A stretch of 48,481 bases of DNA from Chloroflexi bacterium OHK40 (GTDB lineage: Bacteria > Chloroflexota > Chloroflexia > Chloroflexales > Chloroflexaceae). The notes under the pieces are model-generated. The model did no database searches. It was not told where the DNA came from and saw only the letters and a list, made by a program, of their open reading frames with translations. Every line of letters begins with the position of its first letter. Positions within the stretch are counted from its first letter, which is position 1. The stretch spans positions 1-48,481 of the forward strand of contig SFCB01000242.1 of the NCBI GenBank assembly GCA_004367505.1. The letters run 5' to 3'. Shown here piece after piece: positions 41,330-48,481 of this stretch. Both the position numbers and the translations under genes were made by a program.

Positions 41330-44230
41330 TCAGGCGCCGCCTGCGGTGGGTAACAGTCTCGTCATCATCGCGGTAAGCCGTTCCTGGTCGAGCAGGAGTT
41401 GGCCCATCTGCCAGGCCGCCTCCCATGCGGTCGGATCGAGGTGTGCGCGGGTCTGAGCGGTGATCAGCGCCAGGCGCTGCGCTTCAAAATGATGGCGCAC
41501 AACCCCCAGCGTCTGGCGCAACGCCTCGGCGCCACCGAGGAACTGGACCGCTTCGGCATAGCTCGCGACGGCCATTGCCAGGGAGGTGAAGGTCTCGATC
41601 CAGCGCGCGAGGGCGACCTGATCGCCCAGTTCACGGATCAGGGCGAGGCTCGCGCGGAGTGGCGCTCCGGCATCCTGTGGCCGGCCAGAGTCGAGCGCGT
41701 GCTGGGCCAGGTCGGTCAGCGTGTAGGCGCTCGTCCAGCGGTCGCCGGCCTGCTGTGAGTGGTTCAAACCCTCGGTGTACAGGGAGTGGGCCAGCAGGCT
41801 GTTGCCCTCCACATGGGCAACCCGCCCGAGGTTGTAGAGGTTCAGGCCGATGCCCCGGTGATACTGGAGCGCCCGGCGCAGCGCCAGGCTTTCTTCCAGC
41901 ACGGTTCGGGCAGCCCCGAGATCGCCCCGATTGAAGTGTGTCACGCCGAGATTATGGATGACGGTGGCCAGCCGATGGCGTTCGTCGAGCTGGCGCCAGA
42001 GGGCAATGCTCTCTTCGAAGCAGGCGATTGCCGCCGAGTAGTCCCCTTGATCCTGAAGGAGCAACCCCAGGTTGTTCAGGCTCGCGGCGACGCCCGGCTG
42101 ATGGTTGAGGTGTCGGTACAGGGCCAGACTCTCGGCGAAGTGGCCATGGGCAGCGCCCATGTCGCTCAGGCCGTGGGCCAGTGAGCCGGCCTGACTGAGT
42201 GCCCTGGCGCGGAGGCGCAGTGCCTCCGGCCCCGCGAGCGTGGTCGACGCCTCCTCCGATGCCGCGACATGTGCCAGCACCCGTTTGAGCCAGTAGAGGC
42301 CCTCACGGAGATAGCCGCGCGCATACCAGAACTGCCAGAGGGCGCTGGTGAGCCTCAACGCGCGGATCTCGTCGTGGGCGAGAGCAATCTCTAGGGCTGC
42401 ACGCAGGTTGTTGCGCTCGATATCGCAGCGTGTGAGCCATGCGATTTCATCCGCACCGTCGAAGTGTGTCCAGGACCTCTCAGCAAGTGCGAGCATACAA
42501 TCCAGATGCCGAAGCTCGGTCGGAGTGCGTTCGCCGGACTCGTCCAGGCGTTCAAGCAGGTAGTGCCGCACCACCTCGTAGATCTGGTAGCGATCGGGTG
42601 TGTCACAGCGCAGGAGCGCGCGATCGACCAACTCGCCGAGTAGCTGTGGCGCAGCACCGGCCACCGTCGCTGCCATCTCGCGGTCGAAGCCGTCGCGAAA
42701 GATCGCGAGACGGCGCAGAGCTGCACGGGCAGGCGGGGTCAGCGCGTGCCAGGAGGTCTCCAGGGTCGCGTGCAGGCCACGATAACCTGACGAGGCGACA
42801 TCGAGGGCCAGCAGATTCTGCGCGAGCATCGCGGCGATCGCCGCGCAGGAGTAATCGCGGACGTGGGCCGCCGCCAGCTCCAGCGCGAGCGGAATCCCCT
42901 GGAGCTGGCGACAGATCGCGGCGAGCGAAGTGGACTCCGCCGCCGACTGCCCAAACTCGGGGCGGAGCAGGCGCGCGCGCCGCAGCAACAACTGGGCGGC
43001 GTCCGAACGTTCCAGCGCGGTGGGAGTGCCATCATCGGGCGCGGGCAACCCCTCGACGGGCAGTAGCGCCTCGCCCTGCATGCGCAACCGTGAGCGCGAG
43101 GTGATCAGCAGCTTGATCTGCGGCGCATCCTGGAGCAGGCGCGTGAGCGACGCCTGCAGGCCCCGCACGTGCTCGGCGCCGTCAAGGACGAGGAGCAAGC
43201 GGCGCGGGTATAGAAAGGCCCGCACTTGCTCGTCGGACGACGTAGCGGCGTGGGAGCGCAGGCCGAACACGCCTGCCAGGAGCTCGGTGAATGTCTCCAA
43301 CGTCGAGTGTTCGAGCGAACAGAAATAGATGCCATCGGGAAAGATCGCCGGTGCAGCGCGCAGCGCCTGGGCCGCCAGGCGAGTCTTGCCGATTCCGCCC
43401 AGGCCAACCACCACGATCAGCCGGCAGTGGGGATCGACGAGGCGCCGCTGTAGCTCGGCGAGTTCCTGGTCGCGCCCGATGAACGCATCAGGATAGATCG
43501 GCACCCCGACGCGCGGGGGCTCCACCGGGGGCTGGTAGGCGATCTGGCGAGCGAGATCCCGGGTCGCCGGTTCGGGCTCGGTGTGCAGCTCCGATTCCAG
43601 CAGCCGGCAGAAGCGCTCGTAATGGTCCAGTGCGGCCGTGCGGTCGCCGCTGCGGGCCAGCCGCCACATCATGGCGCGCACGTGGTGCTCGCTCAAGGGG
43701 TCGCCAGCGAGAAGTTGCTCGGTGAGTTGTGCGGCGCGGCGCCAGTCGCCTCGCTGCTCGGCGGCCTCGGCACAACGTTCGAGCGCGCGGTGGTAGGCCC
43801 GTTGGTAGCGTTCTCGCGCGGGGGCGAGCCAATCGGTGTCCACCCCATCCAGGAGGGCGCCACGGTACAGATCGATCATCTGCGAGTAGCGTTCGCTGGC
43901 TGCGGCACGCTCGAACTCCCAGAGATCGACCTGAAAGGCGGGGGCATCGCTCCGCAGCAGCGCCGTCTGCTGGGTAACCTCGAGGGGCACATGCTGTCCC
44001 AGGATGCTCCGGAGCGCATAGAGGCCCTGGCGCAGGTTGGCCCGCGCCCTGGTTTCGGTTGTATCGGGCCAGAGTGTAAAGGCGATGTGCTGACGGAGCA
44101 GGATGGTATCCGGACGTAGGACAAGAGCGAGCAGGAGCAGCTGGAGGGCGGGCTGGCGCTGCAACGGATCGCAGGTCTGCTCTCCCACTCGCGCAGAGAT
44201 TGTCCCGAAAAATGTCACCCGTATGTTCAT
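41330..44230 (-). CDS. SARP/BTAD-type regulator with NTPase and TPR domains (AfsR-like)
   Basis: A 966-residue multidomain regulator. Residues 1-95 form a winged-helix OmpR-like DNA-binding domain (IRVTFFGTISARVG...), and 100-245 form a bacterial transcriptional activation domain. An NB-ARC-like NTPase follows, with Walker A VVGLGGIGKT (Lys282), a Walker B-like strand LLLVLDGAEHV and the GIPLALELAAAHV (GLPL) motif. TPR units occupy about 640-890, for example AASLNNLGLLLQDQGDYSAA. In LuxR/AfsR relatives the Walker B strand often reads LDNCEH, so Gly after Asp is a small deviation. An extended -10 box lies at 44337-44329. The signal and target genes are unknown; the FG-GAP gene is downstream on the same strand. 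Confidence 0.9.
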   Translation of the reverse strand: MNIRVTFFGTISARVGEQTCDPLQRQPALQLLLLALVLRPDTILLRQHIAFTLWPDTTETRARANLRQGLYALRSILGQHVPLEVTQQTALLRSDAPAFQVDLWEFERAAASERYSQMIDLYRGALLDGVDTDWLAPARERYQRAYHRALERCAEAAEQRGDWRRAAQLTEQLLAGDPLSEHHVRAMMWRLARSGDRTAALDHYERFCRLLESELHTEPEPATRDLARQIAYQPPVEPPRVGVPIYPDAFIGRDQELAELQRRLVDPHCRLIVVVGLGGIGKTRLAAQALRAAPAIFPDGIYFCSLEHSTLETFTELLAGVFGLRSHAATSSDEQVRAFLYPRRLLLVLDGAEHVRGLQASLTRLLQDAPQIKLLITSRSRLRMQGEALLPVEGLPAPDDGTPTALERSDAAQLLLRRARLLRPEFGQSAAESTSLAAICRQLQGIPLALELAAAHVRDYSCAAIAAMLAQNLLALDVASSGYRGLHATLETSWHALTPPARAALRRLAIFRDGFDREMAATVAGAAPQLLGELVDRALLRCDTPDRYQIYEVVRHYLLERLDESGERTPTELRHLDCMLALAERSWTHFDGADEIAWLTRCDIERNNLRAALEIALAHDEIRALRLTSALWQFWYARGYLREGLYWLKRVLAHVAASEEASTTLAGPEALRLRARALSQAGSLAHGLSDMGAAHGHFAESLALYRHLNHQPGVAASLNNLGLLLQDQGDYSAAIACFEESIALWRQLDERHRLATVIHNLGVTHFNRGDLGAARTVLEESLALRRALQYHRGIGLNLYNLGRVAHVEGNSLLAHSLYTEGLNHSQQAGDRWTSAYTLTDLAQHALDSGRPQDAGAPLRASLALIRELGDQVALARWIETFTSLAMAVASYAEAVQFLGGAEALRQTLGVVRHHFEAQRLALITAQTRAHLDPTAWEAAWQMGQLLLDQERLTAMMTRLLPTAGGA

Positions 44231-44638
44231 AGCGTAACATCGGGTCGCAACGGTCTGGCTGCCACGGTTGGATCAGGCCGGACATCGTTGGCTGGGGACC
44301 AGGTGTGGCACCGGGCTACAACATCCATGTTATACCAAACGGCTGTGGCCACACCGCTGCATCTCTCCGGCTGCGGTGCGGAGCCCTCGTGTTGGATGGT
44401 GGCACGAAGGCCCCGATTGGAGCGGGAACTGACGCGGCATCATCCGCCCGGGGCCAACAGCTTCGTCGCGCACGCTGGTACGGGCGATGGATGACAGTGT
44501 TGTGCAGATTGTACAAAGGCGCCGCCGATACCCCTGTGCGTTTCGGCCATAGCCTGGAGGCACCGGGAAGATTTACACTAGCCACAGTGCAGCGTTGCCC
44601 TCCCTGGGCAGCGCATTCTCTTTGTTGCGGAGCGTACG
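44231..44638. other. Divergent promoter region between regulator and LysE genes
   Basis: There is no gene in these 408 bases. On the minus strand TG-G-TATAAC (44337-44329) is an extended -10 for the SARP-like gene, about 100 bases before its ATG. On the plus strand TACACT (44574-44579) may serve the exporter gene. TTGTACAA (44509-44516) is a short perfect palindrome and a possible operator. Confidence 0.5.
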
Positions 44639-45256
44639 GTGAGCGAGGTACTATGGCTGGGGGTGCTGCTCGGGGTGGGCGCGGCCTTCTCGGTGGGGCC
44701 GATCTTCGTCACGATCGTGCAGGAGGCAGCCACGCGCGGCTTCGGCGCCAGCTTCCGGGTGATCCTCGGATCGGCCACGGCCGATCTGCTGCTGCTGCTC
44801 CCGGCGCTGGCCTTCAGTTGGCTGATCGCCCAGGTAGCGGCCGCATCGTTCTGGGTCGGATTGCTGGGCGCGCTCTGCCTCGCCTATTTCGCCATCGAGG
44901 CACTGCGGGACGCCCGGCGCCTCTGGTCGGCCCGGAGCGCCGCGCCAACCCCCGCTGGCTGGTCCTTCTGGAAGGGCGTGCTCGGCAACCTCGCCAATCC
45001 CCTCACCTGGACCTTCTGGCTCGCCACCGGCACGCCCACCATGCTCCGCTCCTACGATGTGGGCGGGCCGTGGGGCCTGCTGGTCTTCACGATCGTCTGG
45101 TTTGTGGTGGCCTCGGGCCTGGAAGCGGTAATCGCGCTGGTGATCGCCCGTTCGGGCAGTGTGGTGGGCCACCGGGGCCAGGCCATCTTCACCAGCCTCT
45201 CTGGCGTTATGTTCCTGGCGCTCGCCGCCACCCTGCTCACCCAGAGCGTCCTGTAG
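44639..45256 (+). CDS. LysE/RhtB-family exporter
   Basis: A 205-residue membrane protein with six hydrophobic segments. The N-terminal GAAFSVGPIFVTIVQEAATRG corresponds to the conserved G-x3-GP-x9-G region of LysE/RhtB exporters, and LGNLANPLTWTFWLATG in the middle is the second family block. Members export amino acids or related metabolites. GTG at 44639 is the start, with GGAG about ten bases upstream. It is convergent with the isoaspartyl peptidase gene (94-base gap). The substrate is unknown. Confidence 0.88.
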   Translation: MSEVLWLGVLLGVGAAFSVGPIFVTIVQEAATRGFGASFRVILGSATADLLLLLPALAFSWLIAQVAAASFWVGLLGALCLAYFAIEALRDARRLWSARSAAPTPAGWSFWKGVLGNLANPLTWTFWLATGTPTMLRSYDVGGPWGLLVFTIVWFVVASGLEAVIALVIARSGSVVGHRGQAIFTSLSGVMFLALAATLLTQSVL

Positions 45257-45350
45257 GGTCTCCGGGAACCAGGGGAGCAGGCGCAGGTGAAGTATCGCCG
45301 CGCGTGTCGGTTGGGCCGATCGGCGTGGTAGTCGCCGGGCTCACGCGCGG

Positions 45351-46259
45351 CTACACGCCCCACACCGCCGCGCCGCCCTCCTGGCGGTACGCATAGGCCA
45401 TCCGGCGGGTATTCCAGGCGAGGCCGACGCGCCCATCGGGCGTGAGCACGATGCAGCCGCCGCTGCCACCCGACACACTGCGGGCCAGGGTGCGCACCGC
45501 GAGCTCCGCAGCCGCCTGTGGGGGCACGCCGCGCTCCAGCAGTTCCACGGCGCGGCGGGCGAGTGTCACCCGAACGATCGACTCGCCCCAGCCCGTGCAG
45601 ACCGCCGCGCCGCTGTTGGTATCGGCAAAGAGCCCGCAGCCGACCAGGGGCGTATCGCCGACGCGACCAGGCAGCTTGAACGGTGTGCCGCCGGTGGAGT
45701 TCGCGGCCACAAGATTGCCGGCCCCATCAAGGGCGATCGCCCCGACGGTGTCATGGCCACCCACGGTAGCTTCGGCGCCTGCGGCGGAGTCCGTGGAGCT
45801 CTGGCCAGCGCGCCAGCGCGCCCAGAGCTGGCGTTCGCGCTCGACGATCAGCTCCTCGTTGCTACAAAGGGCGAGGCCCTGGCGCTCCGCGAACTGCTCA
45901 GCGCCCTCGCCCACAAGCATCGTGCCGGGACCCTCCAGCAGCCGGCGCGCCAGGCTGATCGGGTTGCGCACCCGGCGGAGGTTCGCAACCGCCCCGTAGC
46001 GCAGCGTGCGGCCGTCCATGAGTGCCGCGTCGAGCTCCACTGTACCGGCTGCGGTGAGGTGCGAGCCGGTGCCTGCATCGAAGATCGGGTCGTCCTCCAT
46101 CAACCGCACGGCAGCCTCGCATGCGTCTAGAGCTGAGCCGCTGCCCTCAAGGATCGCCCAGCCTGTTTCCAGGGCGGCCCGGCAGCCCGCCAGGTGAGCC
46201 TCCACCTGGTCATCGGGGATGGCCCAGGCGCCACCGTGCACGATCATCGCGATTGGCAT
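45351..46259 (-). CDS. Isoaspartyl peptidase/L-asparaginase (Ntn-hydrolase)
   Basis: A 302-residue plant-type asparaginase precursor. It begins with MIVHGGAW, has the DAGTGSHLT substrate region, and the autocleavage site GGHDTVGAIAL puts the N-terminal nucleophile of the beta subunit at Thr171. Downstream motifs GDTPLVGCG and STGWGE-like CTGWGESIVR are also typical. The enzyme removes isoaspartyl residues from damaged peptides and hydrolyses asparagine. ATG at 46259 follows ACGGAG. It stands alone on the minus strand beside a LysE-type exporter; a link through amino-acid turnover is possible but not shown. Confidence 0.92.
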   Translation of the reverse strand: MPIAMIVHGGAWAIPDDQVEAHLAGCRAALETGWAILEGSGSALDACEAAVRLMEDDPIFDAGTGSHLTAAGTVELDAALMDGRTLRYGAVANLRRVRNPISLARRLLEGPGTMLVGEGAEQFAERQGLALCSNEELIVERERQLWARWRAGQSSTDSAAGAEATVGGHDTVGAIALDGAGNLVAANSTGGTPFKLPGRVGDTPLVGCGLFADTNSGAAVCTGWGESIVRVTLARRAVELLERGVPPQAAAELAVRTLARSVSGGSGGCIVLTPDGRVGLAWNTRRMAYAYRQEGGAAVWGV

Positions 46260-46539
46260 ACGCTCCGTCCGTCGTCATTGAAGCCTGCTCATGGGAACCA
46301 CAATGCGGTTTCGGCACCATATACGGACGCAGCGCGCTGCATCTCCGCGGGATGCGACCGAACGATGGTTGTGGTCTTCGTTGGGCTGGGCCTAATCTAC
46401 CACGGACGGTAGTACACGCGCAACGCCGCACGCTAACAATCTATTCAGGATCGGTCACCACCAGCGGGCGCGGGGTATGGGGCCTGGCCCGACGCGCAAC
46501 ACCACGGTGGTTTGTTGTATAGAGACCGGGGGTGGGCCA
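46260..46539. other. Spacer upstream of the peptidase gene, repeat-bearing
   Basis: There is no gene. The main content is the palindromic element at 46296-46380. The rest, up to the tRNA terminator, has no recognisable promoter, and no clear -10/-35 pair was found for the peptidase gene. Confidence 0.45.
46296..46380. repeat. MITE-like palindromic element with ACCACAA/TTGTGGT ends
   Basis: The left end ACCACAATGCGGTTTCGG (from 46297) and the reverse complement of the right end, ACCACAACCATCGTTCGG (to 46375), align as imperfect terminal inverted repeats. The middle contains GGACGCAGCGCGCTGC, close to GGACGCAGCGTGCTGC at 9671-9686. A half copy is at 14621-14650, and a left-end fragment (ACCACAATG-GTTTC) is near 4880. 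About 80 bases, non-coding. Confidence 0.5.
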
Positions 46540-46578
46540 CAAATACAACAAGGCCGCCACTCGTTGTGAGCGGCGGCC
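46540..46578 (-). terminator. Rho-independent terminator of the tRNA-Ala operon
   Basis: On the minus strand an 11-bp stem (46578-46568 with 46562-46552, one G-U pair) closes a 5-nt loop and is followed by TTGTTGTATTTG. It begins six bases after the end of the tRNA-Ala(GGC) gene. Confidence 0.75.
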
Positions 46579-46583
46579 CCGAT

Positions 46584-46659
46584 TGGTGGAGCCATGGGGA
46601 TTCGAACCCCAGACCTCAACACTGCCAGTGTTGCGCTCTCCCAACTGAGCTATGGCCCC
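46584..46659 (-). tRNA. tRNA-Ala (anticodon GGC)
   Basis: 76 bases including an encoded CCA. On the minus strand it begins GGGGCCATAGCTCAG, has anticodon stem CAACA/TGTTG with loop CTGGCAG (anticodon GGC) and T-loop GGTTCGAATCC. The acceptor stem contains the G3-U70 pair that specifies alanine. It reads GCC and GCU codons. It is the second gene of a two-tRNA unit and is followed by a terminator. Confidence 0.97.
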
Positions 46660-46667
46660 GTGTGTGG

Positions 46668-46743
46668 TGGTGGAGGTGAGGAGGCTCGAACTCCTGACCT
46701 CGACAGTGCGATTGTCGCGCTCTCCCAGCTGAGCTACACCCCC
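46668..46743 (-). tRNA. tRNA-Ala (anticodon CGC)
   Basis: 76 bases with encoded CCA. On the minus strand it begins GGGGGTGTAGCTCAG, has anticodon stem CGACA/TGTCG with loop ATCGCAC (anticodon CGC) and T-loop AGTTCGAGCCT. The G3-U70 alanine identity pair is present. It reads GCG, a common codon in this GC-rich genome. It precedes tRNA-Ala(GGC) by eight bases and is transcribed first. Confidence 0.97.
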
Positions 46744-46758
46744 ACGCGCACGAGGCGC

Positions 46759-46787
46759 AGTATAGCACGCACGGGATGGGCTGTCAA
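46759..46787 (-). promoter_or_regulatory. Near-consensus promoter of the tRNA-Ala operon
   Basis: On the minus strand TTGACA (46787-46782) and TATACT (46764-46759) are separated by exactly 17 bases. The -10 box ends 16 bases before the tRNA-Ala(CGC) 5' end. Together with the terminator this delimits a two-tRNA transcription unit. Confidence 0.85.
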
Positions 46788-47049
46788 ATAAGGAAGCCCT
46801 CACGGGTATGCCGGGTGGTCCTCTACGGGCCGCGGGCCGTGGCGCTGAAGTGTGCGGCGAGGAGGAGGCGCAGCACGCCTGCGCTGGGTTCCGCGGTTGC
46901 TGGTGGCGGCCTGCGCCCTGTGCGCGACGCGGCGGTGATGTCCACGGCGCGCTGGGATGCAGGTGCCATACCCAGCCCTCACGGGTGCAATCTGCCGTGC
47001 TGCCCCGCAGCGGGTGATTTGCGGTTTGCCGCATCCTGATGAGATGGCT

Positions 47050-47077
47050 CCCCCTCTCCCGCGCGCGGGAGAGGGGG
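47050..47077. repeat. 28-bp perfect palindrome (CCCCCTCTCCCGCG/CGCGGGAGAGGGGG)
   Basis: Two 14-bp arms without a spacer, followed by CCGGGGGGTGAGGG. The form (polypyrimidine arm, GC core, polypurine arm) resembles small dispersed repeats I recall from Chloroflexi genomes. As DNA it could extrude a cruciform; as RNA it would make a very stable hairpin. Confidence 0.7.
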
Positions 47078-47200
47078 CCGGGGGGTGAGGGCCTCGCAGT
47101 CGTAACCGGTTGCTGCATCAGCCCCGGGTGTGTGAGGACAGGTAAGCGGGAACCTGGTGCTCCCACCTGGTGCGCGACCCGCCGTAGGAACCAGGCGGGT

Positions 47201-47312
47201 GTCCTTCCCGCGCACGCAGGAACCCAGCGCCTTCGCGCACGCGAGGGAGCCGCGCCCAGATGCGGCGCGAGTTGAGCCGTGAGGACAGCGCCTCCGCGCA
47301 CGCGCGGGAGCC
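47201..47312 (-). repeat. Cluster of three REP-like palindromes
   Basis: The copy at 47201-47231 reads on the minus strand GGCGCTGGGTTCC-TGCGTGCGCGGGAAGGAC, matching 84-115 and 30090-30118. Two more diverged copies, with cores CGCGCACGCG near 47236 and 47297, follow. The cluster sits 75-190 bases upstream of the polA promoter. Confidence 0.55.
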
Positions 47313-47384
47313 ACACCGCAGCCCGGCGGAACGCTCATACCCCTGGCGCGTGGGCGGCGCTCACAGCCGCCCGCCGACGCGGAA

Positions 47385-47393
47385 TGGTATAAT
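47385..47393 (+). promoter_or_regulatory. Extended -10 promoter of polA
   Basis: TG-G-TATAAT at 47385-47393 is a perfect extended -10 element, 35 bases before the polA ATG. No -35 box is apparent. Confidence 0.65.
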
Positions 47394-47427
47394 GGCGGGT
47401 AGCACGTTCTTGCGAGAGGGGGCACCC

Positions 47428-48481
47428 ATGCCGGACCGTAAGCGCCTCGCCCTGATCGACGGGCACGCCCTGGCCTTCCGCGCGTTCCATGCCCTGAAGG
47501 AGGCCGGCCTGCGCGCGTCGAGCGGCGAGCCTACCTACGCCGTCTTCGGCTTTGCCCAGATCTTGCTCACGATGATCCAGGAGCAGCGCCCTGACTATGT
47601 CGCCGTTGCCTTCGATGTGGGCCGCACCTTTCGCGACGATCTCTACACCGAGTATAAGGCCGGTCGCTCCGAGACGCCCGAGGAGTTTCACCCCCAGCTC
47701 CGGCGCATCCAGGAGCTTGTTACCGCCCTGAATATTCCGATCTACACCGCCGATGGCTACGAGGCTGATGATGTGATCGGCACCCTTTGCCAGCAGGCGG
47801 CTGCCCAGGGCGTTGAGACGCTGATCCTCACTGGTGATACGGATACTCTCCAGCTCGTCAACGACCACGTGCAGGTGCTGCTCGCCAATCCCTACGCGAA
47901 GGGTGGCAAGAACACTACGCTCTATGATGAGGCCGCCGTCCGCGCGCGTTACGATGGCCTCGCCCCTTCCCAGTTGGCCGATCTGCGCGGTCTCCGTGGC
48001 GATGCGACCGATAATATTCCCGGTGTGAAGGGGATCGGCGAGAAGGGCGCGATCGCCCTGCTGAACCAGTTCGGGAGCGTGGAGCAGATCTTCGATCACC
48101 TCGACGAGGTGCCCAATCGCTACAAGAAGCCGCTCGATGGCCAGCGCGAGATCGCGCTCTTCAGCAAGCGCCTCGCTACCATCGTTTGTGATGCGCCGGT
48201 CTCGCTTGATCTGCCGGCTGCCGCCGTGGGCGACTATGACCGGGCCGCCGTGATCCGGCTCTTCCAGGAGCTCGAGATCGGCGCTTCCTCCGGCTTGATC
48301 AAGAAGTTGCCGCCCACCGCCGGGGAGGCTCCAGCCGCCCCTGTCGTTCCGCCCGCGCCTCCGCGCCCGGCTGGCCCGGTTGTCCAGCATGATATGTTTG
48401 ACGCGGTGCTCCCGGAGACACTTCCCCCGCCCCCCGCTGTGGATGTGGGCGGCGGTACGGTGCAGCTCGCCCTCTTCGACC
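47428..48481 (+). CDS. polA: DNA polymerase I, N-terminal part (runs off the window)
   Basis: Only the first 351 codons are present; no stop occurs before the window edge. Residues 1 to about 290 are the 5'-3' exonuclease (FEN) domain: LALIDGHALAFRAFHAL, FDVGRTFRDDLYTEYKAGR, GYEADDVIGTL, LTGDTDTLQLV and the helix-hairpin-helix GDATDNIPGVKGIGEKGA. These give the usual metal-binding Asp residues. A Pro/Ala/Val-rich linker (about 290-340) follows, then GGGTVQLALFD, where the 3'-5' exonuclease-like domain should start. ATG at 47428 is preceded by GAGAGGGGG. An opposite-strand open frame at 47335-48390 is only its shadow. Confidence 0.95.
   Translation, partial: MPDRKRLALIDGHALAFRAFHALKEAGLRASSGEPTYAVFGFAQILLTMIQEQRPDYVAVAFDVGRTFRDDLYTEYKAGRSETPEEFHPQLRRIQELVTALNIPIYTADGYEADDVIGTLCQQAAAQGVETLILTGDTDTLQLVNDHVQVLLANPYAKGGKNTTLYDEAAVRARYDGLAPSQLADLRGLRGDATDNIPGVKGIGEKGAIALLNQFGSVEQIFDHLDEVPNRYKKPLDGQREIALFSKRLATIVCDAPVSLDLPAAAVGDYDRAAVIRLFQELEIGASSGLIKKLPPTAGEAPAAPVVPPAPPRPAGPVVQHDMFDAVLPETLPPPPAVDVGGGTVQLALFD

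Larger units (their letters stand above)
46788..47427. other. Repeat-rich spacer between tRNA operon and polA
   Basis: There is no gene in about 640 bases. It holds the 13-mer AGCCCTCACGGGT twice (46795-46807 and 46975-46987), a 28-bp perfect palindrome (47050-47077), a cluster of three degenerate REP-like hairpins (47201-47312) and the polA promoter. It looks like a landing site for small palindromic repeats. Confidence 0.55.

Noticed and set aside
46788-47427. CRISPR array suspected from repeated palindromes before polA
   Set aside because: The repeats are irregularly spaced, diverged and partly overlapping, with no uniform spacers and no cas genes.
47335-48390. 351-codon minus-strand open frame at the right end
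   Set aside because: It is the shadow of polA, whose plus-strand frame has complete exonuclease motifs and simply lacks a stop inside the window.

Overview
The window is high-GC, gene-dense DNA, most likely from a member of the Chloroflexota close to the filamentous anoxygenic phototrophs (Chloroflexales). The best lineage marker is a single 1842-codon gene at 34046-39574 on the minus strand. It has the acyl-CoA synthetase, enoyl-CoA hydratase and enoyl-CoA reductase order of propionyl-CoA synthase, the signature enzyme of the 3-hydroxypropionate bi-cycle. A SARP/BTAD-NTPase-TPR regulator, an FG-GAP exported protein ending in a VYLPL-type tail, and many small GC-rich palindromic repeats fit the same group. 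Genus cannot be fixed from the sequence alone.

Layout. (1) 0.1-4.6 kb, minus: a MacAB-type efflux operon (membrane fusion protein, ATPase, FtsX-like permease, small anchored protein), with two MarR-family regulators on the plus strand at 5.1-6.2 kb. (2) 6.4-12.5 kb, plus: a carbohydrate ABC importer (lipoprotein, two permeases, no ATPase), a GH13 alpha-glucan hydrolase and an esterase. (3) 12.6-21.0 kb: an APH-fold kinase (minus), then on the plus strand an SDR, an FAD oxidoreductase, a GH127-like glycosidase fused in frame to a complete LarA-type nickel racemase/epimerase, and an FGGY sugar-acid kinase. (4) 21.1-25.5 kb: an FeS-type photolyase and a J-domain protein (minus), and recN (plus). 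(5) 25.6-34.1 kb, plus: cell-surface polysaccharide genes (Wzy/WaaL-like ligase with TPRs, WecA-like transferase, two glycosyltransferases) interleaved with folK and a pteridine-reductase-like SDR. (6) 34.0-44.2 kb, minus: propionyl-CoA synthase, FG-GAP protein, SARP-like regulator. (7) 44.6-48.5 kb: LysE-type exporter, isoaspartyl peptidase, a two-gene tRNA-Ala operon with promoter and terminator, a repeat-rich spacer, and the 5' end of polA running off the window.

The most unusual object is the fusion at 16139-19366. All six LarA residues expected for hydride transfer and nickel-pincer binding are present with exact family spacing. The LarA half also keeps its own Shine-Dalgarno sequence and ATG inside the fused frame. 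With the FGGY kinase downstream and two oxidoreductases upstream, the cluster reads as a possible route from furanosides through an aldonate, a C2 epimerisation and phosphorylation. The pathway is inference; the fusion and the residues are visible. Other points of interest are an array of three ACAACC half-sites at exact 15-bp spacing downstream of a near-consensus promoter (5659-5739), an SDR with Arg in place of the catalytic Lys, and several families of dispersed palindromic repeats.
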